Shown in pieces: positions 14,571 to 21,322 of a DNA stretch of 21,863 nt (positions within the stretch are counted from its first letter, which is position 1; each line of letters opens with the position of its first letter). Location: the NCBI GenBank assembly GCA_039805565.1, contig JBDLTZ010000223.1:1-21863 (forward strand), written 5' to 3'. The translations under genes were made by a program, and so were the position numbers. Under the pieces are notes generated by a model. The model was not told where the DNA came from. It made no database searches and saw only the letters and a list, made by a program, of their open reading frames with translations. The DNA is from CALJIC01 sp039805565 (GTDB lineage: Bacteria > Chloroflexota > Chloroflexia > Chloroflexales > Roseiflexaceae).

Positions 14571-15611
14571 ATGGACGACAACCAGCAGACCAGCAGCCGT
14601 AAGCTCGACCACGTCCGGATCGTGCTGGACGAGGACGTGGCCGCGAAGGGCGTGTACGCCGGCTTCGCCGCCTACCGCCTGCCGCACGAGGCCATGCCCG
14701 AGCTTGACCTGGCGGAGATCGACACGCGCACCACCTTCCTCGGCCGCCAGATGCGCGCGCCGCTGCTGGTGAGCTCGATGACCGGAGGCGCCCGCGATGT
14801 AGCGCGCATCAACCTGGCGCTGGCCGAGGCCGCCGAGGCACTCGGGCTGGCGATGGGCGTCGGCTCGCAGCGCTCGGCGGTGGATGACCCGCGGCTGGCC
14901 TTCACCTACCAGGTGCGCCACGTCGCGCCGAGTATCCCGCTGCTGGCGAACCTTGGCGCGGTGCAGCTGAACTACGGCTACGGCGTGGACGAGTGCCGCC
15001 GTGCGGTAGATATGATCGAGGCCGATGCGCTGGTGCTGCACTTCAACGCGCTCCAGGAGGCGGTCCAGCCCGAGGGCAACACGAACTTCAAGGGGCTGCT
15101 GAAGAAGATCGAGCAGGTCTGCGCGAAGGTCGGCGTGCCGGTGATCGCCAAGGAGGTGGGCAACGGCATTGGCGTGCGTACCGCGCGCCGGCTGGTCGAG
15201 GCCGGCGTGTGGGCGATCGACGTGGCCGGAGCCGGCGGCACGAGCTGGAGCGAGGTCGAGCGCTTCCGCCACACGACCGAGCCGGGCGCCAGGGTGGCTG
15301 GTGCCTTCGCCGGCTGGGGTATCCCCACCACTGAGGCCATCCGCCAGGTGCGCGCCGCGCTGCCTGGCACCCCTGTGATCGGCTCAGGCGGTGTTCGCAG
15401 CGGCATCGACGTGGCCAAGTGCATCGCGCTCGGAGCGGACCTGGCCGCTACCGCGCGCCCGGCCCTCGTCCCGGCGGTGCAGGAGCGCGGCGTCGAGGCG
15501 GCCGTCGAGGGGCTCCAGGCCTTCCTCAGCGAGCTGCGCGTGGCGATGTTCTGCAGCGGCTGCGGCGACCTGCGGGCGCTCAGGGCGCTGGAGCTGGAGC
15601 GTGCGGCCTAG
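14571..15611 (+). CDS. fni: Type 2 isopentenyl-diphosphate delta-isomerase (FMN-dependent)
   Basis: Interconverts IPP and DMAPP, using reduced FMN; cytosolic TIM barrel. SSMTGG (68-73) is the flavin motif, HFNALQEAVQPEG (157-169) carries the catalytic region Gln and the Glu that binds Mg, and DVAGAGGTSW (217-226) binds the FMN phosphate. The product has 346 residues, typical of IDI-2 and unrelated to nudix-type IDI-1. The start is ATG 14571, with GAGGG eight bases upstream; an earlier ATG frame would overlap the promoter. It is followed by an intrinsic terminator before recF. Type 2 isomerases are common in Firmicutes, archaea, Chloroflexi and cyanobacteria. Confidence 0.95.
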   Translation: MDDNQQTSSRKLDHVRIVLDEDVAAKGVYAGFAAYRLPHEAMPELDLAEIDTRTTFLGRQMRAPLLVSSMTGGARDVARINLALAEAAEALGLAMGVGSQRSAVDDPRLAFTYQVRHVAPSIPLLANLGAVQLNYGYGVDECRRAVDMIEADALVLHFNALQEAVQPEGNTNFKGLLKKIEQVCAKVGVPVIAKEVGNGIGVRTARRLVEAGVWAIDVAGAGGTSWSEVERFRHTTEPGARVAGAFAGWGIPTTEAIRQVRAALPGTPVIGSGGVRSGIDVAKCIALGADLAATARPALVPAVQERGVEAAVEGLQAFLSELRVAMFCSGCGDLRALRALELERAA

Positions 15612-15623
15612 CCGCCCGCGGGG

Positions 15624-15658
15624 ATGTGGAGGGTTGTGCCCTCCATATTTCTTTTCTT
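15624..15658 (+). terminator. Intrinsic terminator after idi
   Basis: ATGTGGAGGG (15624-15633) pairs with CCCTCCATAT (15639-15648), with one G-T wobble, around the loop TTGTG, and is followed by TTTCTTTTCTT. This is the clearest terminator in the window and makes recF a separate transcript or a read-through gene. Confidence 0.85.
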
Positions 15659-15712
15659 GCGGAGGGGCGCAGCCCCCCGCGCCTCCCCGCGCGGAAGCGC
15701 GGAAGAGAAGAT

Positions 15713-16894
15713 ATGCACGTCACCAACCTCAGCCTGCGCGACTTCCGCAACTACGAGCGGACCGAGCTCGCGCTGGACCCTAGCACGACGCTGTTCTACG
15801 GCCCGAACGCCGCCGGCAAGACCACAATCCTCGAGGCGCTCTACTTCCTGGCCACCACCCGCTCACCGCGCGCCGGGGCTGACCGCGAGGTGGTGCGCTT
15901 CGAGGCCCAGGGCGACATCGGCGTGCCGCCCTTCGCCCGCCTGGTGTGCGACGTGCGCCGCGCCGACGGCTCGGTGCGACTCGAGGTGGTGGTGCAGCGC
16001 CGCACCGATGAGGACGGGCAGCTGGTCGGCGCGTCGGTCAAGACCGTGCGCGTGGACCGGCGGGCTGTGCGCGCCCTGGACCTGGTGGGAAACCTGCGGG
16101 TGGTGCTCTTCACACCCTCCGACGTCGAGCTGGTCACCGGATCGCCCGCCGAGCGCCGCCGCTACCTCGACATCACTCTCTCGCAGCTCGACGGCCGCTA
16201 CGTCCGCACGCTCTCTCACTACCAGAAGGTCGTGCAGCAGCGCAACAGCCTGCTCCGCTCCTGGCGCGAGGCCCGCCGCGTCCCGCGCAATGCCGACGAC
16301 GAGCTGGCCTTCTGGGACCGCGAGCTGGCGATGTCGGGCGCCTTCGTGCTGCGCGAGCGCCTGCGCGCCGTGGACGAGCTGAACGCGCTCGCCGGCCCGA
16401 TCTACCGCGACGTCACCGCGCGCGATGTGCCGCTCGTGGCGCGCTACCAGAGCAGCGTGGTCGGCTTCGACCCCGGCGCCGACGAGCGCGGCGTCGAGAC
16501 TGCCTTTCTGGCGCATCTCCAGCGCGTGCGCGACGAGGAGATCGGCCGCGGGCAGACGGTGCTCGGACCGCATCGCGACGATCTGCTGCTGAGTGTGGGG
16601 GATGTCAGCGTGGGGACCTACGGCTCGCGCGGGCAGCAGCGCAGCGCGACGCTGGCCCTGAAGCTCGGGGAGGCCGAGCTGATGCGGCGGCGCTCGGGAG
16701 AGGCACCGGTGCTGCTGCTGGACGACCTGCTCTCCGAGCTGGACGCCGAGCGGCGCGCGCATCTGCTGGCGGCGATCGACCGCCCTGACCAGCAGACCCT
16801 TGTCACCGCCACCGGCACCGAGGAGTTCGACGCGGCCTTCCTCAAGCGCGCGAAGAAGATGCGCGTGGAGGCGGGGAAGCTGTACCCGGCGTGA
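15713..16894 (+). CDS. recF: DNA replication and repair protein RecF
   Basis: SMC-like ATPase that loads RecA at single-strand gaps with RecO and RecR. Walker A GPNAAGKTT is at 30-38; the signature YGSRGQQRSATLALKL precedes Walker B PVLLLDDLLSELD. 393 residues, in the normal range. The N-terminus (MHVTNLSLRDFRNYERTELA) shows ATG 15713 is right; a much longer in-frame opening upstream is a shadow of idi. GGAAGAGAAG serves as RBS. It is separated from dnaN and gyrB, which it accompanies in many genomes. Its TGA stop is the first three bases of a heptamer repeat array. Confidence 0.96.
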   Translation: MHVTNLSLRDFRNYERTELALDPSTTLFYGPNAAGKTTILEALYFLATTRSPRAGADREVVRFEAQGDIGVPPFARLVCDVRRADGSVRLEVVVQRRTDEDGQLVGASVKTVRVDRRAVRALDLVGNLRVVLFTPSDVELVTGSPAERRRYLDITLSQLDGRYVRTLSHYQKVVQQRNSLLRSWREARRVPRNADDELAFWDRELAMSGAFVLRERLRAVDELNALAGPIYRDVTARDVPLVARYQSSVVGFDPGADERGVETAFLAHLQRVRDEEIGRGQTVLGPHRDDLLLSVGDVSVGTYGSRGQQRSATLALKLGEAELMRRRSGEAPVLLLDDLLSELDAERRAHLLAAIDRPDQQTLVTATGTEEFDAAFLKRAKKMRVEAGKLYPA

Positions 16895-16984
16895 GTCGTG
16901 AGTCTTGCGTTTTGAGTCGTGAGTCTTGAGTCAGTAGTGCGCCTCTTTGCATGCACTGGCACCCATCGCGACCGCTCACGACTC
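16892..16984. repeat. Six heptamers plus an inverted copy between recF and corA
   Basis: 16892-16933 is six uninterrupted 7-base units, mostly TGAGTCK (one is TGCGTTT). GAGTCGTGAG at 16893-16902 and 16914-16923 is repeated as its reverse complement at 16975-16984. The array supplies the recF stop codon and may act as a bidirectional stop for these convergent genes. Confidence 0.85.
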
Positions 16985-16992
16985 GGTCCTCA

Positions 16993-18063
16993 TCACAGCC
17001 ACTTGCGCCAGCGGAAGAACAAGATGAGCGCCAAGCTCACCACTGCCATCATTCCCAGCGCGAACGGGTAGCCGTAGTACCAGCGCAGCTCGGGCATGTT
17101 CAGCGGCGAAAACTCTGGGTCGAAGTTCATGCCGTAGATGCCGGCGATCAGCGCGTTCGCCATCAGCACGATCGACGTGATCGTAAGCACCTTGACGATC
17201 TGGTTGAGCTGGTTCGACTGGACCGAGAGAAACGCGTCGAGCGCGCTGGAGAGCAGGTCGCGGTAGGTGTCGATGCTGTCCGTCACGCGGATCAGGTGGT
17301 CGTACACATCCTGGAGGTACACCACGCTGCGCTGGTCCATGATCGGCATCTCACGTCGGATGAGGACGTTGAGCACATCACGCTCGGGGGCCACGATCCG
17401 GCGCACGTTTAGCAGGTCGCGCTTGAGAGCGAAGACATCCTGCATGGCCCTCGGGTCAAACTGCGCGAAGATGCGCTCCTCGATCGACTCCACCCGCTCG
17501 GCGAGCTGGTCGATCACGGGGAAGTAGTCGTCTACCACGGCATCGAGCAGTGCGTAGAGCAGTGCGCCTGAGTCCCAGTTGATCCCCTCCTCGTTGCGCT
17601 GCCAGCGCCGGATGGTCTGCTCGATTGTCGGGATAGGGCCGTGGTGGACACTGACGATGTAGTTGGCGCCGATGAACAGGTTCACCGGCTGGGTCACGAG
17701 CCGGTCGAGCTCGGCGCTGTAGCCGAGGGCGTAGAACACCAGCAGGTAGTAGCCCTCGTACTGGTCCACCTTGGGTCGCTCGTGGTGGCGGGTGGCGTCC
17801 TCGATCGCCAGCGGGTGGAAGCCAAACTCCTCGCGCAGCACAGCGGCATCGCTCTCCTGGGGGTCCTGCACGTCGAACCACACGAACTGCCCGGGCCGCG
17901 CGATCATGTCGCTGATGTCGGCCGGGTTCACGTGGCGGGCGAAGTGGCCGTTGATGCGGCAGACCGCGAGGTGGCGCGGGTCCGGTGGGACTGGCGGCGC
18001 GGTGAGCGGCGGCAGCGATGTGGTGTGCGGCCGGTCCTGGCCGCGCTTCCTGCGTCGGGCCAT
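16993..18063 (-). CDS. corA: CorA-family magnesium/cobalt channel
   Basis: Inner-membrane pentameric channel for Mg2+ and Co2+ uptake. The N-terminal cytosolic domain runs to about residue 290, with long helices (AERVESIEERIF, RVTDSIDTYRDLLSSALDAF). The first membrane helix VLTITSIVLMANALIAGIYG ends in the hallmark GMN (311-313). A second helix (GYPFALGMMAVVSLALILFF) and a basic tail RWRKWL close the 356-residue protein. The start is ATG 18063, two bases after the stop of the second trkA gene, so it is the third gene of a trkA-trkA-corA operon. It converges on recF. Confidence 0.94.
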   Translation of the reverse strand: MARRRKRGQDRPHTTSLPPLTAPPVPPDPRHLAVCRINGHFARHVNPADISDMIARPGQFVWFDVQDPQESDAAVLREEFGFHPLAIEDATRHHERPKVDQYEGYYLLVFYALGYSAELDRLVTQPVNLFIGANYIVSVHHGPIPTIEQTIRRWQRNEEGINWDSGALLYALLDAVVDDYFPVIDQLAERVESIEERIFAQFDPRAMQDVFALKRDLLNVRRIVAPERDVLNVLIRREMPIMDQRSVVYLQDVYDHLIRVTDSIDTYRDLLSSALDAFLSVQSNQLNQIVKVLTITSIVLMANALIAGIYGMNFDPEFSPLNMPELRWYYGYPFALGMMAVVSLALILFFRWRKWL

Positions 18064-18065
18064 AG

Positions 18066-18728
18066 CTAGCGAAACACCTCTGCGAGCGCCTCTTCCTGGC
18101 CCACCCGTGTGAGCGCGATAATCTGGTCGCCCGCCTCGATGATTGTGTCGCCACTGGGGATGATCACCTGCTCGCCGCGCAGCACCGCCGCCAGGACGGA
18201 GTCGGCGGGCAGGCCCATGGCGTACACCCGCCGGCCCACGACGCCCGAGCCGGGGGCCACGGTGAACTCCAGCAGCGTGACGCGCCCCTCGCGCAGTTGG
18301 AGCAGCTGCACCACCGCCCCGAGGTTGATGTCGGCCTCGAGGCTGCGCGCCAGCATCTGCGCGTCGTCCACCGGCACGTCCACGCCCATGCGCGCCGTGA
18401 ACAGCCAGGCGTTCTTCGGGTTGTTCACGCGCGCGAACACCCGGCGGATGCGGAACTCGCGCTTGCAGAGCAGCGCCACCACCAGGTTGTCCTCGTCGTC
18501 GCCGGTCACGGCGGCTACGGCGTCGGCGCTCTCGGCGCCGGCCTCGCGCAGCACCGCCGGGTCGCAGCCGTCCCCCTCGGTCACCGTCACCCCCAGCAGC
18601 GTGCTGAACAGGTCCCCTGCGACGCGCTCGTCCTTCTCCACCAGGGTGATGCTGTGGCGACCCTGGTCGATCATGAACTGCGCCAGGTTGCGCCCGACCT
18701 TGCCGCCGCCTACTATGAGTATGTTCAT
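18066..18728 (-). CDS. TrkA-family (RCK) potassium channel regulator, second copy
   Basis: Cytosolic NAD(H)/nucleotide-binding subunit that gates TrkH/KtrB-type K+ transporters. GGGKVG in the first 12 residues is the Rossmann glycine motif and VEKDERV ends the second strand with its acidic residue. TrkA_N covers about 1-125 and a TrkA_C module about 140-220 (GSGVVGRRV to GDQIIALTRVG). The product has 220 residues. ATG 18728 follows the first copy's TGA after one base, so the two are translationally coupled. The pair resembles the tandem CeoB/CeoC arrangement of mycobacteria. No membrane K+ subunit gene is next to it. Confidence 0.9.
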   Translation of the reverse strand: MNILIVGGGKVGRNLAQFMIDQGRHSITLVEKDERVAGDLFSTLLGVTVTEGDGCDPAVLREAGAESADAVAAVTGDDEDNLVVALLCKREFRIRRVFARVNNPKNAWLFTARMGVDVPVDDAQMLARSLEADINLGAVVQLLQLREGRVTLLEFTVAPGSGVVGRRVYAMGLPADSVLAAVLRGEQVIIPSGDTIIEAGDQIIALTRVGQEEALAEVFR

Positions 18729-18729
18729 A

Positions 18730-19374
18730 TCAGCGCACCATTGAATCGAGCACGCTGGCGGCGGTGGCCAGCACTGCCACGTGGACCACGTCGCCGTCCT
18801 CGAGCGGCACGCCGGGCGTGGGTAGAAAGGCCCGGCCGCGCCGGACGATCGCCACCGGCACGATCTCCCCCGGCACTGCCAGGTCGCGCACGTAGCGACC
18901 CACGAGGCGTCCGCCGATCGGCACCTCGGTGATCTCCACCTCGCCCGCGCCGAACTGGATCGACGAGTCCAGCTCGCTGCTGGTGAGGATGCGCTTGATC
19001 GTGTTGACAGCCCAGGTGGTGGAGCTGATCGTGCGGATGCCGAGCTCGCGGTAGATCGCCTCGCGCTGCGGGTCGTAGATCCGCGCCACCACTTGCGGCA
19101 CGCGGAACACATCGCGCGCGACGCTCGCGGCGATGTAGTTCGAGTTGTCGCCGTTGGTCACCGCGGCGAACGCGTCGGCGCGCTCCACCCCGGCCTCGCG
19201 CAGCACCTCCCGGTCGAAGCCGATCCCGGTGACGGTGCTGCCGTGGAACTCGCGCCCGAGGCGCTTGAACGCGTCGGGGTTCTTGTCGACGACGATCACC
19301 TCGTGGCCCTCGGCGCTCATGAGCCGGGCGAGCAGTGCGCCAACCCGGCCACAGCCTACGATGATGAGGCGCAT
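18730..19374 (-). CDS. TrkA-family (RCK) potassium channel regulator, first copy
   Basis: Same family as its neighbour: MRLIIVGCGRVG opens the Rossmann fold and VVDKNPD carries the ribose-binding Asp. The N domain occupies about 1-120 and a C-terminal TrkA_C module about 140-210 (VEITEVPIGGRLVGRYV to LEDGDVVHVAVL). 214 residues. ATG 19374 has a strong RBS (GGAGG, five bases away); the frame is open much further upstream, but that overlaps argF and is rejected. The two copies are only distantly alike, which suggests an obligate heteromeric pair. A promoter-like TATACT lies 47 bases upstream. Confidence 0.9.
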   Translation of the reverse strand: MRLIIVGCGRVGALLARLMSAEGHEVIVVDKNPDAFKRLGREFHGSTVTGIGFDREVLREAGVERADAFAAVTNGDNSNYIAASVARDVFRVPQVVARIYDPQREAIYRELGIRTISSTTWAVNTIKRILTSSELDSSIQFGAGEVEITEVPIGGRLVGRYVRDLAVPGEIVPVAIVRRGRAFLPTPGVPLEDGDVVHVAVLATAASVLDSMVR

Positions 19375-19426
19375 CACGGCCTCCTCAGATGTGCATATCT
19401 TCTCAGTCCGCGCTGCGGGTAGTATA
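19375..19426 (-). promoter_or_regulatory. Promoter and leader of the trkA-trkA-corA operon
   Basis: TATACT at 19426-19421 lies just past the argF stop. The leader contains GAGAAGATATGCAC, also found at the recF start. It includes a three-codon frame ATG-CAC-ATC-TGA (19396-19385), directly followed by the GGAGG RBS of trkA. I call the promoter with moderate confidence and treat the mini-frame as an observation. Confidence 0.5.
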
Positions 19427-19439
19427 CCCCACGGGGCGG

Positions 19440-20375
19440 CTACATACCTAGCAGCGTGAGGATCAGTGCTTTCTGGACGTGCAGCCGGTTCTCGGCCTGG
19501 TCGAACACCACCGACTGCGGGCCGTCGATCACCTCGGCGGTGACCTCCTCGCCGCGGTGCGCGGGCAGGCAGTGCATCGCCAGCGCGCCGTGGGCGGCCT
19601 GGCCCATCAGCTCGGCGTTCAGCTGGTAGGGCTGGAACACCGGCCGGCGGCGTGCCGCCTCGTGCTCCTGGCCCATCGAGGCCCACACGTCCGTGTAGAC
19701 CGCGTCGGCGCCTGCCACGGCCTCGGCTGGAGACGCCGTCACCGTGATCGTCGCGTCGCTCTCGGCGGCGCGCTCCTCGGCCAGGCGCAGGATCTCTGGG
19801 TCCGGCCGGTAGTCCTGCGGGCAGCCCACGCTCACGCTCACGCCGAGCGTCGCGCCCATGAGCAGCAGCGAGTTGCAGACGTTGTTGCCATCGCCGAGGT
19901 AGGCCAGCCGCAGCCCACGCACCCGCCCGAAGTGCTCGTGCAGCGTCAGCATATCGGCCAGGGCCTGGCACGGGTGCTCGCGGTCCGAGAGGGCGTTGAT
20001 CACCGGGATGCTGGCGTAGCGCGCCAGGGTCTCAACAGTGCTGTGCTTGAAGACGCGCGCGGCGATCGCCTGAACCCAGCGGCTCAGGTTACGCGCCACG
20101 TCGGGCACGCTCTCGCGTCCACCCATGTCGATGTCGTTGGCCGAGAGGTAGCTGCCGTGGCCGCCGAGCTGGCTCATGCCTGCCTCGAAGGCCACGCGCG
20201 TCCGCAACGACGGCTTCTCGAAGACCAGCGCCAGAGTCTTGCCCGCCAGCGGCGCCTGTCCGTCACGCGCGTGCCCGCCGGAGCGCCACTCGGCCTTCAG
20301 CGCGGCGGCGCGGTTCAGCAGCGTCTCGGTCTCCTCGCGGGTCATATCCAGTGCAGAAAGGAAGTGTCGGGTCAT
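19440..20375 (-). CDS. argF: Ornithine carbamoyltransferase
   Basis: Makes citrulline from ornithine and carbamoyl phosphate in arginine synthesis. KPSLRTR (54-60) is the carbamoyl-phosphate loop, HPCQ (134-137) the second phosphate contact, DVWASMGQE (229-237) the ornithine-side motif, and HCLP (268-271) the conserved catalytic Cys segment. The product has 311 residues, as expected. The start is ATG 20375, with TAAGGAAA upstream; the TAA of that RBS is the stop of the nudix gene, 10 bases before the start codon, so the two form an operon. The Cys in HCLP and the lack of extra insertions argue for ornithine rather than acetylornithine or aspartate as substrate. Confidence 0.95.
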   Translation of the reverse strand: MTRHFLSALDMTREETETLLNRAAALKAEWRSGGHARDGQAPLAGKTLALVFEKPSLRTRVAFEAGMSQLGGHGSYLSANDIDMGGRESVPDVARNLSRWVQAIAARVFKHSTVETLARYASIPVINALSDREHPCQALADMLTLHEHFGRVRGLRLAYLGDGNNVCNSLLLMGATLGVSVSVGCPQDYRPDPEILRLAEERAAESDATITVTASPAEAVAGADAVYTDVWASMGQEHEAARRRPVFQPYQLNAELMGQAAHGALAMHCLPAHRGEEVTAEVIDGPQSVVFDQAENRLHVQKALILTLLGM

Positions 20376-20385
20376 CGGTGTTTCC

Positions 20386-21000
20386 TTAGTCGAACTCGGT
20401 GGGTTGCTCGGGGCTGTGGGCGTGGGCGAACAGCCGTGTAATCTGGTCGGGCATGGTGCGGGTGTACGACAGCGGCGGGATCTCGTCCTCGCGGAAGAAG
20501 CCTACACTGTCGGTCTCCATCGTTGTGGCGGGCGCGCCGCCGGTGATCTCGCACAGGAAGATGAGCTTGTAGGTCGCGAACGGGATCGGCGGGTGGCCGT
20601 GGGTGGCGCGGTCGTACACGGCGAGCAGCTTCACCGCGCGCGCCGTGTAGCCGGTCTCCTCGAACACCTCACGCTCGATAGCCTGCGACGGGGTGTCGCC
20701 CACGTCGGCCCAGCCGCCCGGCAGCGTCCACATGCCGTCGGAGCGCTCGCGTACCAGGAGGATGGCGTCGCCGTGAAAGATCGCCGCGCGCACGTCGATC
20801 TTGGGGGTGGTGTAGCCCGCATCGTGGGCGAAGAGCTCGCGCACCATGCGGATATCGGCTCCTGAGCCGGCGCTGGCGATCTCGGCGGCGATCTCACGCA
20901 CCTGCTCGTAGCGCTCGATGTCGTACGGGTCGGTGCTGAACGTCAGCCCGGTCTGGGCGATGGCCTGGAGGCGCTGCGCCCAGATGATCCACTGTTCCAA
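20386..21000 (-). CDS. Nudix hydrolase with Nudix_N domain
   Basis: Hydrolyses nucleoside diphosphates linked to another moiety. Residues 1-60 form a helical Nudix_N domain (WIIWAQRLQAIAQTGLTF, then RYEQVREIAAEI), known from CDP-choline/NDP-X hydrolases. The nudix box is GGWADVGD (95-102) to REVFEETGY (110-118); the usual first Glu of Gx5E is Asp here. About 204 residues. The start is set at TTG 21000 because Nudix_N proteins begin just before EQW, GGGAGAGAG lies upstream, and a TACAAT -10 lies inside the longer frame that would open at 21090. It is followed 10 bases later by argF. Substrate not known; CDP-choline-like or ADP-ribose compounds are candidates. Confidence 0.88.
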   Translation of the reverse strand: MEQWIIWAQRLQAIAQTGLTFSTDPYDIERYEQVREIAAEIASAGSGADIRMVRELFAHDAGYTTPKIDVRAAIFHGDAILLVRERSDGMWTLPGGWADVGDTPSQAIEREVFEETGYTARAVKLLAVYDRATHGHPPIPFATYKLIFLCEITGGAPATTMETDSVGFFREDEIPPLSYTRTMPDQITRLFAHAHSPEQPTEFD

Positions 21001-21032
21001 GGCTCTCTCCCATTGTCCGTGGTCGCCTGTGT

Positions 21033-21038
21033 ATTGTA
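21033..21038 (-). promoter_or_regulatory. -10 element for nudix-argF
   Basis: The minus strand reads TACAAT, 33 bases before the proposed TTG start, with no clear -35. It supports the shorter nudix reading frame. Confidence 0.45.
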
Positions 21039-21322
21039 CCGCAACCCCCACGCGGGCCCGCTGCACCCAGGCAGCGAACAATACTGTCATCTGAAAGTGT
21101 CATTGGTGTCATATTCGCCACAGCTTCTCGGCGCTGCTTCAGGGTGACGGTTGCTGATGGCTGTAGCTGGAGAGGTACTAGTACAGATCGCTAACGGTAC
21201 TCGTCTGGTGCAACCCTCCTGTCATCTTTAAATGAGATGATAGGCGATGAGGCGGAGTAGCCGACAAGAATGTCACGGCGGCTCCTCCCGCCGCATTCCG
21301 CTTTTGTCACTGAGGAGTCCAT
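21039..21322. other. Gene-free divergent leader region
   Basis: No gene is visible between the nudix promoter and the ELWxSDGT start. TGTCAT occurs three times at 21085, 21099 and 21107 and once more at 21220. A perfect palindrome GTACTAGTAC sits at 21175-21184. TCATCT (21222-21227) pairs with AGATGA (21235-21240) around seven bases. This stretch is less G+C-rich than the rest of the window, as expected of a regulatory region. No confident promoter for the plus-strand gene was found. Confidence 0.5.
21276..21317 (+). promoter_or_regulatory. Candidate RBS-masking hairpin/pseudoknot
   Basis: CGGCGG (21276-21281) pairs with CCGCCG (21288-21293). The exposed 6-base loop CTCCTC (21282-21287) is the exact reverse complement of the Shine-Dalgarno GAGGAG (21312-21317) of the gene starting at 21323. 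Loop-to-RBS pairing would make a pseudoknot and block initiation. Confidence 0.4.

Noticed and set aside
15419..15712. N-terminal extension of recF
   Set aside because: It overlaps idi and crosses a clear terminator; RecF homology begins at ATG 15713.
16892..16984. CRISPR array
   Set aside because: Units are 7 bases with no spacers; it is a simple tandem repeat and no cas gene is near.
19375..19971. N-terminal extension of the first trkA gene
   Set aside because: The open frame runs through argF on the same strand in another frame; the Rossmann fold starts at 19374 with an excellent RBS.
21001..21090. 30-residue N-terminal extension of the nudix protein
   Set aside because: It contains the likely promoter -10 and no conserved residues; Nudix_N proteins start near the TTG at 21000.
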